Shown in pieces: positions 32,252-43,559 of a stretch of DNA of 64,000 bases. A program made the translations under genes and the position numbers. Position 1 is the first letter of the stretch. Each line of letters begins with the position of its first letter. Origin of the DNA: Pyrenopolyporus hunteri. Lineage: Eukaryota; Ascomycota; Sordariomycetes; Xylariales; Hypoxylaceae. The notes below the pieces were generated by a model, which was given only the letters and a program-made list of their open reading frames with translations, made no database searches and was not told the origin of the DNA. The stretch spans positions 2,108,001 to 2,172,000 of the forward strand of contig CADCXC010000004.1 of assembly GCA_902806595.1 (NCBI GenBank), written 5' to 3'.

Positions 32252-35212
32252 ATGTTGACCCGCGTCGCCTGCCAGCCAGCCGCATCTAGAGCGAGGCCTC
32301 TCCGGACCGGGGCTGTGGCCCGTAGCGTTCAGCGATCTGCCATCAACCCATTACTGAGGGCGGGCCTGAACCAACAGATCCGCAGCTTTCGCTTTGGTAT
32401 GTGGTCTTCGTATCTAAACACTGAGTTCAACAGAGAGCTTCGACATCGCCAGCGTATTCTTAAGCATAAATATGCCGAAGTGCTCCATAGAAATCCGCCG
32501 TGGGACCAAAGTTCCCTCGGTGGACACCCGAAAGTCATTCTAAAGCACATGCTTCGCAGATATTGGAACCCGACTCAGCCGAGGTGTAGTCCGCGATTTG
32601 CCAACAAGGACGAACCGAACAACCGGCAGCAGCAGAACCGAGTTGGCGCGGATGCTGGGAGCGGGCACACAAAAGCACCATGGAGTCGTAATCTCTACGC
32701 ATCTTGGGTGAGCCACTATGGCGATTATATACGGTTTCCGTCTGCTACGGAGTGGAAATTACGGCTGCAGAAAGGAATGTACCACGCGACCGAGCAACCC
32801 ACGGCCCAAGAGGAATCCGATGCACATCGAATGAAGTTAAAGAGGGCTGAAGCCGATCCCGGGCGGCATGAACAGAATGCTAGGTCATCATCTGCGGAGG
32901 TCTACGTTATCGACCCCATCACAAACCGAAAGGTTCTACAAAAAACCTATGGACCAACGGCGGAGCCCGCGTCGACCGCAAACGATTCTTTCAAAGAATA
33001 CAGAGCTCAGTTCACTCCCTTCCATCCTCCTGAGGGTCAAGAAACCCCTGGTCCCGTTCACTCCAACGGTCCACCCCCTTCAGCGGAGCTCAAGGAGTAC
33101 GGTCAGGTCGAAATCGACCAGGAAACATCCCACGACAACGCCGATGGTCATAACATAGAGTCTCCACGGTATCCTATTATGCAAAGCGAAGAGTACGCCC
33201 TCAACCATCTCCCGCCCGAAGAACCGGACGAGCAGTATGATGACTTTCACAGATACCAAGCATATCGGCGTGACGAACTCGACGAACGGGCCCCGGAGCC
33301 AACCAAGAGATACGACGACCTTCATAAATACAAGACGTATGGAGCGAGAGAAGCGGGAAATGCTACCGCAGAGGTGCCCCGGAATAGTGACGAACTACAT
33401 GAGTATAAACCCTACATGTATAATGAAGATGCGAAAGTCGAAAACCGGACGTCGCATTATGATGACCTAGGCCTCTACGGGCCGTACAAATATCGAGAAG
33501 GCTCCGTAGGGGACAGCTCATCGGCTAAATATGATGATCTTGACAAGTACACCCATCATAAGGATGATGACGGCGAGGTCGTGGACAGCCTAGCCCCGAA
33601 GTACGAAGATTTAAGCAAGTATAACCCGACGAGCTTCCAAGACTCTCCAGTGGAGGAGCGTCCTTTCCAACAATATGGGGACCTCGAGAAATATCAAAAA
33701 TTCAAATACCAAGAACTTGATCGCGATAACACGGCTAACTCTGAGCGAGATGTTGTTGCGGAGAGCCTTAGGGAGTTTGATATGAAGGAGCAAGAACTGG
33801 ACCCCGCCGAGGCCTCCGAATCGACCCTCGCACACGGGCTGAAGAACCTTCGTCTCAAAGAGACCCCGGCTCCGCCCTCAGCAACGAAAACCGCGCCCAG
33901 GGAAAGCTTAGAGCGGTCTATGGCAATACATAATGAAGCATCTGACGCGGCAGATCGAGAGGCTAGTCTGAACATTAGAAAACTGCGCTCTAGGGGCCAA
34001 GATTCCGAGGGTCAATCAAGTCAACGGGAGTTGACCGGTAACTATGTTCGCGATTTCCCGGAGGAATTCTCGGGGCCATGGGGTTCCAGGACTTCAGGGT
34101 CGGGTCTTAAACCCGAGGCGGGATTGGAATCGGAATTCCGAGACCAGGAAACCGCGGGCATTCAGGAAGCCGAGAAGAAATACTCGGACCATCTTTCCAA
34201 GTCTGCGAACTTTGCAAAGCTAGAAACTAGTTTGGACAGACAGCAGGCTGAACCGAAGCTGGAAGCGGGCACCAACCAGCGAGAGGTAAGGTCTATGCGA
34301 AGCTCGCTTGATTATCACTCTAGAGCACAGGCCGAAGTTGACCCGTACTCTAAAGAACCACAGGGCTTGGAAACGTCGTATACCAAAGAATGCGACGGAG
34401 AGCGGAACCCAATAACGTTCGCCAAAACGTACGGCGGCGAACCGGAGGAAGCGGTTAAGGAACCGCTATCAACGGAGAATGTGGACCAGAAGATTCTCGA
34501 CCTCAAGCCCCTGTATTTCAGAGACCCCGAGATTGACGGATGTCCACCACCACTGTCTTCTGAATCGGATTCCATGGCCGAAGCAAGTCGGGCCCCCGAA
34601 CCGACGGTGTACAAGATTTTGGCCTACGACCCTACAATGCAAAAGATTGACATTGCCGAAACCACCTCAGTTGTACCTGACCAGGCTTCCCCATTATCGC
34701 CGGCCGAGGTGCTCCTTCGTCTATCAAACCCGACAAAATTCTTTCCGCATTTCGCACCTTTGCAAGCGGAGGGCTTCGAGATCGTATCTGGCGGTGGAGA
34801 CGTGTTGGTCTTCCGCCAGGTTCGGCCGGGCAAAGGAGCGACTAAGAAGGACGCGCCACCAGTTAACCCTATTGATATGATGGGTAAGCCGGCAGTTCTA
34901 CCAAACGCGGCAGCATTTGTTTCGCCTACGGGATTTGTGAACTACGATGTGCCACAGGTCGAAGTGGAGACACCCGCACCCGCGCCTGCGCCCGCGTTCC
35001 GTTCTAATATCGATGTCAGAAGGGAAGAGCCCGTGTTCAGCGGCCCTAAGTCAGCGAGCCACGAGGAGGTACGGAGCCGCCGGAAGAGGAGCGCCGGGAA
35101 GCGGGTGTTGGTCGGCGGCGCCTGGGTCGCTGGGATCTCCTACGCACTCGGTGTCGTTAGCGAATACTTCATCACCGGCGGAGTCGACGGCAAAGGGCCG
35201 ACCGGGTTTTGA
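32252..35212 (+). CDS. Probable mitochondrial protein with YDDLxKY repeats (fungal 'serine-threonine rich protein' type)
   Basis: A 986-residue single-exon protein of unknown function. I start it at 32252 because that Met opens a typical mitochondrial presequence (MLTRVACQPAASRARPLRT, Arg-rich, no acids); an in-frame ATG at 32213 would add 13 residues. Residues 45-100 hold a conserved-looking basic segment (RFGMWSSYLNTEFNRELRHR). About 33228-33720 encodes seven imperfect repeats of roughly 28 residues, each centred on YDDLxKY or similar (YDDFHRY, YDDLHKY, SDELHEY, YDDLGLY, YDDLDKY, YEDLSKY, YGDLEKY). A charged, low-complexity middle follows. Near the C-terminus is an ordered segment (EVLLRLSNPTKFFPHFAPL), then GFEIVSGGGDVLVF. 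A basic RSRRKRS stretch precedes one likely membrane span (VLVGGAWVAGISYALGVV). Membrane-anchored mitochondrial location is inference. Confidence 0.8.
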   Translation: MLTRVACQPAASRARPLRTGAVARSVQRSAINPLLRAGLNQQIRSFRFGMWSSYLNTEFNRELRHRQRILKHKYAEVLHRNPPWDQSSLGGHPKVILKHMLRRYWNPTQPRCSPRFANKDEPNNRQQQNRVGADAGSGHTKAPWSRNLYASWVSHYGDYIRFPSATEWKLRLQKGMYHATEQPTAQEESDAHRMKLKRAEADPGRHEQNARSSSAEVYVIDPITNRKVLQKTYGPTAEPASTANDSFKEYRAQFTPFHPPEGQETPGPVHSNGPPPSAELKEYGQVEIDQETSHDNADGHNIESPRYPIMQSEEYALNHLPPEEPDEQYDDFHRYQAYRRDELDERAPEPTKRYDDLHKYKTYGAREAGNATAEVPRNSDELHEYKPYMYNEDAKVENRTSHYDDLGLYGPYKYREGSVGDSSSAKYDDLDKYTHHKDDDGEVVDSLAPKYEDLSKYNPTSFQDSPVEERPFQQYGDLEKYQKFKYQELDRDNTANSERDVVAESLREFDMKEQELDPAEASESTLAHGLKNLRLKETPAPPSATKTAPRESLERSMAIHNEASDAADREASLNIRKLRSRGQDSEGQSSQRELTGNYVRDFPEEFSGPWGSRTSGSGLKPEAGLESEFRDQETAGIQEAEKKYSDHLSKSANFAKLETSLDRQQAEPKLEAGTNQREVRSMRSSLDYHSRAQAEVDPYSKEPQGLETSYTKECDGERNPITFAKTYGGEPEEAVKEPLSTENVDQKILDLKPLYFRDPEIDGCPPPLSSESDSMAEASRAPEPTVYKILAYDPTMQKIDIAETTSVVPDQASPLSPAEVLLRLSNPTKFFPHFAPLQAEGFEIVSGGGDVLVFRQVRPGKGATKKDAPPVNPIDMMGKPAVLPNAAAFVSPTGFVNYDVPQVEVETPAPAPAPAFRSNIDVRREEPVFSGPKSASHEEVRSRRKRSAGKRVLVGGAWVAGISYALGVVSEYFITGGVDGKGPTGF
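33228..33720 (+). repeat. Coding repeat array, seven YDDLxKY-type units
   Basis: Seven degenerate units of about 25-30 codons run in frame inside the 32252-35212 gene. Each begins with Tyr-Asp-Asp-Leu or close variants, then a Lys-Tyr pair, then a variable acidic spacer. The nucleotide copies are diverged, so the array is old or under selection at protein level. Confidence 0.85.
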
Positions 35213-36281
35213 TTAATCAATTTTTTTGCTGAGCCGCCACCCTCGTGCTGTGCTACGAAGCCGTTAAGACATGGGATAAAGAACACGACGTATAGGAGTA
35301 TGGTTGGGGGTTCTGTATGGCATTATCATGGTAGGCACATTGCTTATTTTTCCGTAACCGGGTCCGGGGTCTTTGGGAATGCATGAAGGTCGTCAATATT
35401 CCAATCCTTGCAAGAGAAACTCTACTTTGCTGTACAGTAGTTTTTGGTCGGTGCATCACTACCCCTTCTCCGTCATGTATAGCCTTCCCGGCGCTCTTTA
35501 GGCCGCATCGTCACCTCGTAAATCAACTAAGCATTTCTTTTTATTATCACAGCGGCACAAGTGCTTCTAGCTTTCGGATCGTGGTGACTCAGCCTAGTCA
35601 TCCTAATGTGATTGCGCTTTGATTATAGGCTTGGATAGGTAGCTAGGGTGGGAGAGTTTAAGCCGCTAGAGAACTCGTTCGAAGGGAGAGAATTACCCGA
35701 GCATTGAGTGATTATCAGACGACCTAGGGGATTTGGACTAGTTATACTATCATCTACCACTTCGGATAACTACGGATATATCATGACCCGCTAGACTGAA
35801 GGCGAGTTATACGAATACTTATACAGTTCCGTGTATATTTAAACAGCTGGTACATACGTATGCGTAAGTAATATCGATGCGTCCCGCCTCTTTCGTTCTT
35901 TTTTTGTCAAATTGTTTCGTATCCACTATGCCTTGCTTTGCTTCGCTAGCCCTATTCAACTTAGGCACCTCATGTATATAGGAGGTGGATATATATGTAG
36001 GTATGTAAGTGGTCACGCTGGACGAATTCGCCCCCTTTCATAACAATCCAAAACAGCCGAGCTCCGCCAAAACGCCATCATTTTTTTAAGCTAACTCGTG
36101 TGCGTTCTCACTGCCGTGGAGGACAAGTCAAACCCATGCCTTGCTGCTAAATGGAAAGCATTCTGCAGCAGCTCCTCTCAAAATGAATATAGAAAAGAAC
36201 TACGATTGGTTCCCTCGAGGGCAATTTGTGGGAGGAAACGGCGTAGTTTTTCTTTTGGTTCGATGGGGATACCTGAACTTA
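35213..36281. other. Intergenic between convergent genes
   Basis: No supported gene in 1.07 kb. The small frames at 35383-35622 and 35819-36016 have no pattern. One GTAGGTATGTAAG stretch lies near 35998. Confidence 0.5.
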
Positions 36282-36712
36282 TTACTGCCGCTCGCTGAAC
36301 CCAGGGCCCACCTTGACGTCCTGCACGCCGCTCATCTGCAATACGTGTTTCCGGTCCTCCCTGTGGTACTAGCCGTCGTGCAAACGGATCTTATGTTAGC
36401 AATTCTCGTACGTTCATGTATGGCCATATTCATGCTCATGTCTCTTGCAGCCTTAGCTCTTTCTAGAGTCGGATGTATCTAGAGAGACCATTCCGGGGTG
36501 GGTGGCGATAGCCAGAAGAGGGGATATGAGATGAGAAATATATGGTGCATGCTTACACTCTGCTTGCGCCCTAGAGAGGGCTTCCAGCTATCAGTGTGGC
36601 TTATGGCGCGTGCGGCCTCCTTGTCATGTTGTGGGCTCGAAGGCCCCGGAGTTATGGCGGGCAGGTTGGAGATGTTAAGTTGTTGAAGGTTTTTTGCTGA
36701 TTGGTTTGACAT
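36282..36712 (-). CDS. Small conserved fungal protein of unknown function (80 residues)
   Basis: Two exons, 36712-36557 and 36368-36282, give 80 residues. I recognise the pattern from other filamentous fungi but know no function. The first exon reads MSNQSAKNLQQLNISNLPAI, then a Pro/Ser spacer, HDKEAARAISHTDSWKPSLG and RKQS. It ends at a GTAAGC donor in phase 0. The second exon, after a CTAG acceptor, reads YHREDRKHVLQMSG, then VQDVKVGPGFSERQ and a stop. The conserved blocks are the DKEAAR-TDSWKP core and the GPGFSER ending. The second exon is only 28 codons and is hidden by longer frames on the opposite strand, so automatic calling would easily lose it. Confidence 0.75.
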
Positions 36713-37791
36713 CGTGTAATGTGATGCTTCTTGTTGTTGTGAGAGATATATTGTTATGAGGTAGTATTCGTAATGATGATTGGGGAATATTTGGCTAGGT
36801 AAGTATAGTAGCTCGTAAGATGATATTTATCTGATAGCAGAGAAGTATTCTAAAGTCCGTAAGGGCCCGTGGATTCCCAGTGTCTTTTTATAAGAGGAGT
36901 GCTGCAGACTACAACACCCAACCTGGAATGTTTTGTTCCAAGAATGAGTAGTCTAGATCGCGATGAAGCATACGACATGCAGCGCCGATCACCAGTTTTT
37001 TAACCTGGCAGAACAGCCTCAGCGAAGCACCAGCCGAGCACCAGCACAGCACGATGTTCTTGCATTGGACGGCGAAGTTTGGAAGAGGAAAAGACTAAGA
37101 CGAGCTTAAGAAGGGAAAATTGCGGGGTAGCTCCCCCGATAGGCTTATCAGTCTTAGCCACTCCCCCACTCCTTTTGCCCCCACTAATCTTATCGTCATA
37201 GTTAACATTCAACTTTTGCATCATTGACATCTTAACTTTCCCTCAACTACGTTACGACAAACGCCACATGCTCATCTTGCTGATATTATAGGCGCCTGTC
37301 CGTGGCTATGGTAGCATGATCCGAGCCGGTCCAATGTAGGGGTGAAATCACGATTCTCCATTACCATCTTATGTACAACAAGGTAATGAGTACCCATACC
37401 CATAACATGTACAGTCTCATACCTCTTCCCTCAACCCAGCATGCCTTCATATAACCCGCGAGGTGCTACGGGTGTCTCATCACGCCGTCTCATTCGCATC
37501 TCCCTCACGCGCTACTTCCGACATGATGCGGCAGGATATCATCGAAACAACCGAAACTCCAACCAGGGGCCCTGAGAAAATGGGCCCATCTAACGCCTCT
37601 GGCCATGCACAAGGGGGGCGGCGACAAATGCAAATATGGGTTGCCAACGCCAACGATGACGAATAACCGAAAAGGGGGGATATCGTGTTCCGTATTATTC
37701 ATGGGTTAAAAAAAATCAAACTTCACGCGTACGAAATCTCATAATAAACTCGACCGAACTGGAATTGAAGGCAGCCGGCTGCCTGAGGCTT
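36713..37791. other. Intergenic region
   Basis: No confident gene. A 76-codon minus frame at 37000-37230 and a 67-codon plus frame at 37463-37666 look faintly protein-like, but neither shows a family pattern or a matching splice partner. Confidence 0.45.
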
Positions 37792-39383
37792 CTACGGAGT
37801 CTTCGGTCGCTTCCAGTAGTATTGCTAGTACTCGTCAGTATCCATAGCCGGACGGTGGCGGGCGCTATAGAGATAAGTATAAATACCTTGTGTTGTTTCC
37901 TACAAGCCCTCAAACTCGGTTTTCGCAAGCCATCCGTCACGGCAATCCGCCGTGATTCGTCACTGTCATGTTCAGGAATATAGTAATACTCGCTCTCGAG
38001 AGGTTGGCCGGCTGCGTCCTTCCCCTGGCGAGTGATAACGCCGATGCAGGGTGTGTTCTCGATGATTTCACGGAGTTGGTGCTTAGTCAGGTCCTTCTTC
38101 TCTTCGGTAGGAAGATTGTTCAGTATGGCCGACAACGGGTTAGACGAAAGTCGGGAGTATGCCAACTGGTTGACGACATGATTTCTAACGGCAGCGATGT
38201 CGATGTGGCTACTAATCTCTTCCTCCTCCGGCTCTGCCGATGGTTTGGCTGTCGTATCGCCTGACAGCACACGGGGCGAGCGTTTCGGCGACTTCGCCGA
38301 GAAGGCAGCTAGACGGTCAGATAGGTTGGCTCCGAATGGGCCGAAAGAATGCACAATGGGGTCATTCTCCTCATCGGGGTCATCCTCGGGATCGCTGAGA
38401 TCGCTAGAGAAGCTGTTGGTAACTTCAGTCTGTGCAAACGACACCTCTACATTAGGCGCCTGCTCAGGGGGGTCTTGCTCATCTGCACTCGCATCTTCGT
38501 ATATCTGAACAGTTTCAGTCGCCTCGTTGGCCAGTAGCAGCCCATCCAGGCTGTTAGAAGAACCATGTGCCGGAGAGGGAGACTCGGGTGATCTAATACG
38601 TGTCTGTCGTCGAAGGGGACTCGACTGTAAAAAGTCCGAGCCGGAGCCGTTGCGACGATGCCTAGCCCGCGGTGACTCGTCCCAAGATGAGTCGGACAGG
38701 TTTGCGATGGACTCATGGCGAGACTTCTTAGGCCAATGCAACATCACCCTCGCGTCCTGTACGTCCAACATGATCTCGGCATTCTCGGTCTCCGAGGTAA
38801 AGGTGTCCCCCTTTGCCAGCTCCCAAGTTCGCCCCTGACAATGCAGCTTTATTCCGTTCCAACCGTTGCATATGATCTCTACCTTGTTCGGCTCGACGGG
38901 GTCTAGAGCTGGAATATATCGAGCTTTGACATGGATACGGGATACGAGACGGTTGGCCGATAATTGGTAGTGCGAAGAATTACTCGACCGGCCCATCAGG
39001 AGCATCTCGCCATTCTCGTTGAGTTCAACGCAAGGTACCGCGGACAGCGGCGCCCGTTCCGATATGGACGATTGGGAACGCTCAAGTCCAGGTCTGGAAG
39101 ACAGCACGCGTGGGGGAGAAGACGAGAGTATGCCGGTGCTTGAAGTTGGAATGGGGGTGGGATATTTAAAGAATGGGTTCGAGTCGGTAAACTTATCCCG
39201 GACGAGTCTCTTCGAAGGCCTCGGGAATCCAGGTGAAGACGAGAGAGGCTCGAAAGGTGGGAGTAAGGAGGGTGCAGGACGCTTTACACCAACCATGCTG
39301 GATGAGGACGAGGCAGACGCAGGGGGCAGTGTGGGCTCTTCTGCTGTGGCCCGATCCATATTCTTGACGGGTGAGGATGTCAT
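37792..39383 (-). CDS. FHA-domain protein (Tos4/Plm2-like)
   Basis: Probable chromatin or cell-cycle regulator that binds phosphothreonine through an FHA domain. There are two exons, 39383-37887 and 37824-37792, giving 509 residues. The last exon is only 33 bases and ends KQYYWKRPKTP; without it the frame runs into an unrelated tail. The N-terminal 100 residues are Ser/Pro-rich. The FHA domain lies at about residues 110-215, with MGRSSNSSHYQLS and NRLVSRIHVKARY giving the GRSS, S and SRxH signature, then NGWNGIKL. A disordered acidic region follows. A conserved C-terminal block begins near HIDIAAVRNHVVNQLAYSRL and ends at GLRKPSLRACRKQHK. The block and FHA position match the fungal Tos4-like family; the exact ortholog is not certain. 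Confidence 0.82.
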
Positions 39384-41385
39384 GATGAAAGGTCAAGAGG
39401 CATGGCAGGAGGGAAGAAGTACCGGAATTGGAATTGATGGAAAGAATGCAAAATGAAGTACAAAAAAAGAGGGGAGTGGGTTTGAAAAGGGTTGCTGAGA
39501 GATTTGAGGTTTGAGGATTTGGGAGAGGAAGAGAGAGAGAGAGAAAATTGGCCGTGCTGTATCACAGTACGCCCTGCCGGAAAAGGTGTGGGTTCTCTGC
39601 GCGTCTTTAAGGATGACCTGGATTCGCGGTGCGCGTTCAGTACACGCTCAGGTCCTGTCCTTTTTTTTTAAGCTGGATTTTCCCCCCTTCTCCACTTAAT
39701 CCACTTATACAAGATCTGACCCGGTTCCGTGTCCGAACACCGTACCGTGTTCTATCTTTCGCCCGTTGACGAATTCGGGTGGGACGATGAATGAATATAA
39801 AGTAAACACAATTGTAGAATTGAAATCGAATTTTTCCAAAATTGAATTCCCTTCCAACGGTCTGAGGATTGGTCGGTGGTCGCGTGGTCTAGTGACAAGA
39901 GACCCAGGCGAATGGATGGATGCTAACGTGAGGAAGAGTTCGTGGCTGGGGGACTCTTAAGCGTTTCTTTTAGAGCCTTCAATGTTCCCTAAGAGCTTCG
40001 GCACGTGTGCCCCACTTCAACGTGATTGTCTAGCTAACATCTTAGTGGTAGTAGGCCCCCTCGACGCGGTTTCTCCTCATTATTAAACTAGCTACAGGTC
40101 GCGGTTGCTTCATACATGTAGATTAATCTGACTTGCCGCAGAGCGCGTTTTTTTTTTTTTTTATTAGTCGTCGGCTGGCTTCTCTGCATGTACCTAACCA
40201 ACCTCCGTGATTACCTATAGGCAGGTACCTACGTGTATCCCCCGAGGCACCTATTTTACTTCCTCAGTACATACTTACGTACCCTCGTGTGGGTAGGTTT
40301 AGGCGGCAAAGCTTCAGAGACTTTCACCGCCTGCAGTTATAGGCGAGCATACCTAAGGTAGGTACCTAATCTAACATACCTACCTGCATTAGAGTATCAC
40401 CTAAGGACATCTGCAATGCTAGAATCGGGAGCCCTATGTACCAGTATAACATCCATAAAGGTATAAGGCACGTGTAACAATGTATTGTGCCCGATTTAGA
40501 TAGTGCAAGCGTTGAATGACGTCTCCGTCTCACACGTCTTAGGTATGGTACTTTTCTTCCCTAATACTTATTTCTAGTAGTGAAACCCCGACATGTTAGC
40601 ATTAAATACTAACCACATTCTTCAAGATAATCATGCTGGATCCAGAATCAAACCCTCATATAGGCACATAAACTGCGCTATGGCTCCAACTTCAGTACTT
40701 CGAACCTTCAAAACTTCAAATTGTCTGGGTTATGCTATCCTATACGTATGCTACCTATCGTCGTGAACATGCCGCGCGACTATATCGAGAGGAGTTCTTA
40801 TACAGCTAGCCTCGCATTGGTATCGACAAACAAGTTTGAAATCCAGCAAACTTGCACGACGCGCCTGTATGCATTTTGAAAAAAAGCCCTCCGCAAAGAT
40901 GGAGAAACAATGTGCTTGTTTGCCAACCCTAGTGGTAGTTGATATCATACCTACGTCCCATCGTGCATCATCCCAGCCTCTTCTCCTCGCTTAGAAGCAG
41001 AACCCGCCCCCACCGTCTCCCCACTGCCGCGGTCAAGATTTCTTCAAGCCTCTTTTATAATTATGTAATTTGCCCGATATTCGAACCGGGCTGCTTCGAT
41101 TTGCAGAGGGGAAAAGAAAAAAAGAAAAGAAAAAAAAAGAGAGGGAGTGTGTGTATATGCGTGTACGTGTGTGCATAAGTGAGGGAATAAAAACGAGGCG
41201 ACTTTATACTTAGGAAAATGCGCCGGGTATCTTGCTATGCGAAATATCCAATATCGAGTACGCGAACCATCAAGGAAGTTATAATGGGATGTAGGGAAGA
41301 AATGTAAGTCCTAAATCGACAAGCCCTAGATGCGGATGTCGAGTTTGCCTGAGCTTCAGGGTGGCATGGTGTAGGTATCGCTCCG
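39384..41385. other. Gene-free stretch between FHA and RhoGAP-like genes
   Basis: Two kb with no supported gene. It contains a GAGA run near 39530, poly-T near 40147-40162, motif copies near 40224 and 40355, and purine-rich AAAAAGAAAAG runs near 41116-41138. The 5' end should hold the FHA gene promoter. Confidence 0.5.
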
Positions 41386-43559
41386 TCACCACGCTGCTCT
41401 GCTAATCCGTCTAACATCCGCCTGGTCTTTCTTCAGTAACTCGGTATATTCCGCTCTTCTTCGGATGAGAAAGGCGAGCGATAGCATAAAGTCCGTCTCG
41501 TATTTCGTCGACGTGATGTGCATCAGGGGTTTGATAAGGACACCGGCCAGCCGCTCGGCGGTCATGTCATTCTTTTCTTCTGCCTGCGAGATATCGGCCC
41601 ATAAATTGAGTAGCAGCTTGAAAAGAGTACGGCTTGGTCCTCGAAGGCCGCCGAGAGCTTCCTCCCAGAAGTCAATGCACCGGTCGAGCCGCGTGGCATG
41701 GGAGCCGCTGAGCGTAGCCTGCCTCGAAATCGAGATCCACTGCTTAGCGATGTTTTCCGAGATTAATGGCTTCGGAAGCTGCGAGAGGAAGAGTAGAATG
41801 AGGTCCGCGACATCGTAAACGCCGAAGTTGTTCCAGTTGATGTCTTCACCATATGTCGGAGCGCTGCTAAAGATCTCCTTTAGCTTCTGAACCCTGTCGC
41901 TATCGCCAGGTTCGGCAAAGATATCCGGGGCCTCGACTCCTTCGTTCTTCAGGAAGAAACAGCACTTCTGCATGCACAGGGGGAAATCTCGTCGCGACGA
42001 GCCCCCATGGCCTGCGTGGTGTGTTTTAGCGGTGCCTCTAGCAACCAGCATGCTCTTCTGGAGCGAGACGCCGAATACTGCATTGGAGTTCGGTCCCTCC
42101 GGTTCATCGATAATCATCTCAGAGTTCCACATCGGCAGCTTCCTGAAAGATACTGATAGCCTACGGCTACCTCTCCTGACCAGGCTAGCTTGAATGATTG
42201 GGGTTGCAGGTTGTATATCCGTAACGATAGTCGAGTTTGTTGACCGTGTCTGCGGCCTAGACTCCGTCATTGCGTTCTTGATGGGTGCAAAAAGCTTCCC
42301 GAACCCTTTACTCTTTGTTATGGATGGCGGCGAGTCCATTGGTTGTCCTTCAGAAATGGTTTCGGCAACGACGCTATGCGAGTCCATCATGGCATCCGGT
42401 TTAGCCTCGAACGAAGTTACTATATGGCTTCGAGCAAGCTCAAACCTCTTCATATCCTTTGGTGGTGGAGTAGGCGCTCGACTAGGGATGCCTGCAAAGC
42501 CGGCCAGCAACTCTTCGATAGTAGGAATTTTCTCCTCTTCGGATTTCTCTGGCATCTCGTTGGGTATCTTAAGCGCTGGCTCATCACTGACGTCGATTGC
42601 GCTGTCCGGTTTGTCTCCTACGGAAGCTTCAGACGGCTCACGTTCCCTCGCGAAGGCAACCTGACCCTCATCTTGATCGACTTCCTTGATGCTCTGCTCG
42701 ATTCTGTGCTCAGTCTCCATCGCGCTGATGATCTTCTCGGCGTGCGACTTTAGGCAAGTCATATAATCATAAAGACCGAACTCCGCCTCCTTCTTCGCAA
42801 ACTCCCCTGGTAACCGCATCCGCAGTTGACCCATCTCGACCAGAACTCGCGAGACATCTTCCATTACGGCGGCACTGTTCTGACGCCTCTCTATCGTATT
42901 CCGCTTATTAGGTTCAACTTCCGATGTAGCATCTCGAATTGTAGTTCTATTAACCCTTGTTAGCCCCTACTTGCCCGTAGGCCACGTTGTACTTACGCCC
43001 CGACCAAGTCCAGCGCCAGGCCTAGAACGGCTTTATGCGCCTCCAGAGTGGTCCGAAACATCGCAATTTCTCGTCTCCCCGTGGCCAGCCATTGGGATCT
43101 CTTTTCTTGCTTCGGCAGATCTTCATTGTTGAAAGTGGTTATGCTTCTGTCAAGCTCATCGACAACCGAAGAACAATGCCCGAGGACAGCAGGAATCCGC
43201 TCGGCCAGCTCTGGAGGAAATAATCTAGCATCCTCCTTCAAGAGATCTAATACGCTCTGCAGCGAGTGCAACTCGCGCGAAACGGCGTCGACGTCGGACC
43301 TCGCTTCCCGTATATCGCGGACGAAGCCATTTAATAAAGAGCTAGCCGTAGCGATCGTATTGCTAAGCGTGATACAATCGGATGTTATAGACCTTTCGAT
43401 TAACCAAGTTAATGTTTCGGACGCTCGGAAAAGGTGCTCAGCGGAACTTTGATGGGGGAGCACCCACTGCGACTCCATTATGGATGTTGACCCGCGATCA
43501 TCCATAAATCTAAGATTCCGTCCACCCAAGAACGCAAGGCATGAACCACATATATTCAT
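41386..43559 (-). CDS. RhoGAP-fold protein with degenerate catalytic site and fungal N-terminal helical domain
   Basis: Two exons, 43559-42997 and 42946-41386, give 707 residues. The ATG at 43559 directly follows a stop codon; internal Met residues 19 and 28 (MESQWVLPHQSS) are possible starts. Residues 30-215 form a helical, coiled-coil-like region (DVDAVSRELHSLQSVLDLL). A disordered, Ser/Glu-rich linker follows. The RhoGAP fold starts with NAVFGVSLQK near 477 and runs to about 690. The arginine-finger segment, normally GIFR, reads DIFAEPG near 530, so the Arg is replaced by Ala. The usual LK before the LRELPEPL motif reads LLFLSQLPKPL, losing the Lys. The Asn of the NLAxxFxP segment also appears lost (RLAGVLIKPL). 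It probably lacks GAP activity and may act as a scaffold or GTPase-binding protein; this is inference. Confidence 0.85.

Noticed and set aside
36141..36482. Hydrophobic 113-codon plus-strand frame
   Set aside because: It is antisense to the second exon and intron of the 80-residue gene, whose conserved ending explains the sequence better.
37463..37666. Plus-strand frame of 67 codons with protein-like composition
   Set aside because: There is no matching exon or conserved segment and it is too short to support alone.
41076..41097. T-arm-like sequence (GGTTCGAAT on the minus strand) suggesting a tRNA
   Set aside because: The five-base stem does not pair in the normal geometry and the neighbouring sequence is purine-rich, with no anticodon or acceptor stem.
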